7,294 bases of DNA, from the NCBI GenBank assembly GCA_043782425.1, contig JAYWAM010000041.1:1-7294 (forward strand). The letters are read 5' to 3'. Positions 5,411 through 7,294 of the stretch are shown one piece after another. The number at the start of each line of letters is the position of its first letter. The stretch's first letter is position 1. Position numbers and translations under genes: made by a program. The notes under the pieces are model-generated. The model worked only from the letters and a program-made list of their open reading frames with translations, did no database searches and was not told the origin of the DNA. This stretch comes from JAYWAM01 sp043782425. Lineage in GTDB: Bacteria; Pseudomonadota; Gammaproteobacteria; Burkholderiales; Usitatibacteraceae.

Positions 5411-6914
5411 AGTCGGATTCCTGAAATGCTTCTTCGCGTTTTTTACGCACCGTGGGCGCCAGCACGATCAGCAGCAACAACAGGGCGACGCCAAGCAGAA
5501 TAGCGCTAAGCGGACGCTCGATGAAAGTCATCGGATTGCCGCGCGAAATCAACATGGCGCGGCGGAAATACTCTTCCATCATCGGCCCGAGAATCAGGCC
5601 GAGCAATAACGGCGCAGGCTCGCATTCAAGCTTGATAAGCACATACCCCAGCAACCCGAAAAACGCCGTCAAGTAGACATCGACCGCAGTGTTGTTGATC
5701 GAGTACACGCCGATGCAGCAAAACACCAGAATCGCCGGATACAGCAGGCGGTAGGGCACGGTCAAAAGCTTCATCCAGATACCGATGAGCGGAAGATTAA
5801 GGATCACCAGCATCAAATTGCCTATCCACATGCTCGCCACCAAACCCCAGAACAATTCCGGCTTGCTGGCAATGACTTCCGGCCCGGGCTGTATGCCATG
5901 GATAATCATTGCGCCGACCATCAACGCCATGACCGGATTGGGCGGGATGCCCAAGGTAAGCAGAGGAATAAAGGATGTCTGCGCCGCAGCGTTGTTGGCT
6001 GCTTCCGGCCCGGCCACGCCTTCTATTGCGCCCTTGCCGAAACGCGAGGGATCCTTGGCAACTTTCTTTTCCAGTGTATAGGCAGAAAACGATGCCAGCA
6101 CCGCGCCGCCGCCGGGAAGTATGCCCAGCAAAGATCCGAGTATCGTTCCACGCAAGGCTGCCGGCGCAGCGGCCTTGAGGTCCGCCTTGCTCGGGATCAA
6201 GTTGTGTACTTCCTTGGTGAATACTTCGCGCTCACCCTTATGTTCCAGATTCTTGATGATTTCCGCAAAGCCGAACATTCCCATAGCGACGGTCACAAAT
6301 TCAAGCTTGTCCTGAATCTCGGGAATACCAAAAGTGAAACGCGGTGTTCCCGAGATCACGTCCGAACCGACCAGCCCCAGCAGGATACCCAGCGCAATCA
6401 TCGCCACTGCCTTAATCACTGAACCATGCGCCATCACCACTGCGGCGATCAGCCCCAATACCATCAAGGAAAAATACTCCGCCGCACCAAACTTCAAGGC
6501 AAGCTCGGCAAGCGGCGGCGCCGCAACCGCCAGCAGCACGGTGGAAACGCAGCCGGCAAAGAAGGAACCCAACGCGGCGATGGCGAGTGCAGTGCCGGCC
6601 TTGCCCTGGCGCGCCATCTGATAACCGTCAAGTGCGGTCACTACCGATGAGGATTCGCCAGGCAGATTAATCAGAATTGCAGTGGTTGAGCCGCCATATT
6701 GCGCGCCGTAATAAATCCCCGCCAACATGATAAGCGCCGCCACCGGCGGGAGATTGAAAGTGATGGGCAACAGCATGGCGATAGTGGCGATGGGGCCTAT
6801 GCCAGGAAGCACGCCGATCAAAGTGCCAAGCAGCACACCGATCAGGCAATAGAACAGATTGGTGAACGTGAATGCGACGCTGAAACCTAAAGAGAGATTG
6901 TGCAGAAGTTCCAT
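5409..6914 (-). CDS. tctA: TctA, large membrane subunit of a tripartite tricarboxylate transporter
   Basis: 501 residues, the normal TctA length. With TctB it forms the inner-membrane part of a secondary transporter that takes up carboxylated solutes delivered by a periplasmic TctC protein. Family signatures are visible: LPGIGP (36-41), YYGAQYGGSTTAILINLPG (68-86), a second LPGGGAVLASF (266-276) reflecting the internal two-fold repeat, and EGVAGPEAANNAAAQ (298-312) followed by TLGIPPNPVMA. Multiple hydrophobic segments fill the chain, and the tail KKREEAFQESD is charged. The start at 6914 has GGAG 10 nt upstream, inside the end of tctB. It sits 3 nt after tctB and 8 nt before the hydrolase gene, in one operon. 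The substrate cannot be read from the sequence; citrate is only the founding example. Confidence 0.97.
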   Translation of the reverse strand: MELLHNLSLGFSVAFTFTNLFYCLIGVLLGTLIGVLPGIGPIATIAMLLPITFNLPPVAALIMLAGIYYGAQYGGSTTAILINLPGESSSVVTALDGYQMARQGKAGTALAIAALGSFFAGCVSTVLLAVAAPPLAELALKFGAAEYFSLMVLGLIAAVVMAHGSVIKAVAMIALGILLGLVGSDVISGTPRFTFGIPEIQDKLEFVTVAMGMFGFAEIIKNLEHKGEREVFTKEVHNLIPSKADLKAAAPAALRGTILGSLLGILPGGGAVLASFSAYTLEKKVAKDPSRFGKGAIEGVAGPEAANNAAAQTSFIPLLTLGIPPNPVMALMVGAMIIHGIQPGPEVIASKPELFWGLVASMWIGNLMLVILNLPLIGIWMKLLTVPYRLLYPAILVFCCIGVYSINNTAVDVYLTAFFGLLGYVLIKLECEPAPLLLGLILGPMMEEYFRRAMLISRGNPMTFIERPLSAILLGVALLLLLIVLAPTVRKKREEAFQESD

Positions 6915-6917
6915 CGC

Positions 6918-7294
6918 TCAGCCACTCCAGAAAACCGGAAAAACCGGAAAAGGCAGCTTCAGCCCATAGACAAAAACACCGACTGACAACACGGCAAGCA
7001 CGATGGCGGCGATAAGCGCCTCTTTCCATTTGAATTCATGCCCGCCGAATGCAGAGACTATCACCAGCACTACGATAGACAGCAAGAAGCCCAGCCATTT
7101 GGCAATCAGGCCAAACAAAACCACCGCACTGAGTATCCAGAACAAGGGTTTCAAGGCGAAACTTGCGATCTTTTCCCCATCCCGCAGCAGTCCTCCCAGC
7201 AAAATAGCGACGCCTAGAATAACAAGCAACGCCGCGAGCATCATAGGGAAAAAGCCCGCGCCCATCTGCGCAGTAGTCCCGATGCTGTAGCCGC
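6918..7294 (-). CDS. tctB: TctB, small membrane subunit of the tripartite tricarboxylate transporter, 5' end missing
   Basis: The frame runs off the window's right edge; 124 residues are visible. The internal ATG at 7265 is not the start: the residues before it (GYSIGTTAQ) join MGAGFFPMM to give the family's Y.iGt...MG.GfFP segment, which normally follows the first membrane helix. Four more hydrophobic stretches follow (starting PMMLAALLVILG, PLFWILSAVVLF, GFLLSIVVLVIV and LIAAIVLAVLSV). The chain ends LPFPVFPVFWSG with TGA at 6918-6920. The missing part is roughly the first 25-35 residues with the first helix. It is co-transcribed with tctA. A tctC gene may lie upstream outside the window, which I cannot see. 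Confidence 0.92.
   Translation of the reverse strand, partial: GYSIGTTAQMGAGFFPMMLAALLVILGVAILLGGLLRDGEKIASFALKPLFWILSAVVLFGLIAKWLGFLLSIVVLVIVSAFGGHEFKWKEALIAAIVLAVLSVGVFVYGLKLPFPVFPVFWSG
6931..6950. repeat. Tandem 9-bp repeat inside the tctB 3' end
   Basis: AAAACCGGA occurs twice in a row (6931-6939 and 6940-6948). In the tctB frame it gives the duplicated Phe-Pro-Val of LPFPVFPVFWSG. It is in frame and lies just before the tctA ribosome binding site. It is probably a small slippage duplication. Confidence 0.6.

Overview
The window looks like the chromosome of a betaproteobacterium. The visible RpoD C-terminus is a typical proteobacterial primary sigma factor, a CAU tRNA follows it directly, the third positions are fairly GC-rich, and a TctB-TctA transport operon fills the right end. 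A Nitrosomonadales-like host is a plausible guess, but the sequence alone does not settle the order.

Left part (1-1163). The 3' two-thirds of rpoD is followed after 8 nt by a tRNA with anticodon CAU, read here as the lysidine-type tRNA-Ile2, and then a short terminator-like hairpin. Next comes the first ~45 codons of a GNAT-type acetyltransferase. It breaks off into non-coding DNA full of palindromes: a GC-rich hairpin, a GCGCAAT/ATTGCGC repeat, and an 81-bp symmetric element made of three consecutive palindromes. One palindrome of that element also looks like the terminator of the next gene.

Middle part (1164-3771). On the minus strand lies a complete AAA ATPase of the AAA_14/DUF4143 type, with a long AT-rich imperfect palindrome just before its start. 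A gene-poor stretch of 558 bases follows (2325-2882). It holds a second three-hairpin element of the same architecture, a strong orphan plus-strand terminator that may end a small RNA, and a cluster of mutually exclusive hairpins. A lone plus-strand gene then encodes a helical protein resembling the heme-oxygenase-like (HDO/TenA-like) superfamily. A GTTGGGTTA-type palindromic repeat sits between it and the convergent operon.

Right part (3772-7294). A tightly packed minus-strand operon reads tctB (5' end outside the window), tctA, then a gamma-glutamyltransferase-family Ntn hydrolase. Gaps are 3 and 8 nt, and ribosome binding sites lie inside or across the preceding gene's end. TctA and TctB are the membrane parts of a tripartite tricarboxylate transporter; no TctC binding protein is visible. 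The hydrolase keeps its nucleophilic threonine but, by eye alignment, lacks most residues that hold a gamma-glutamyl group in classical enzymes. The operon may therefore import a carboxylated amide or peptide-like compound and cleave it in the cytoplasm. This is the most interesting functional hypothesis here. The other notable signal is the density of palindromic repeat families between 920 and 3765.
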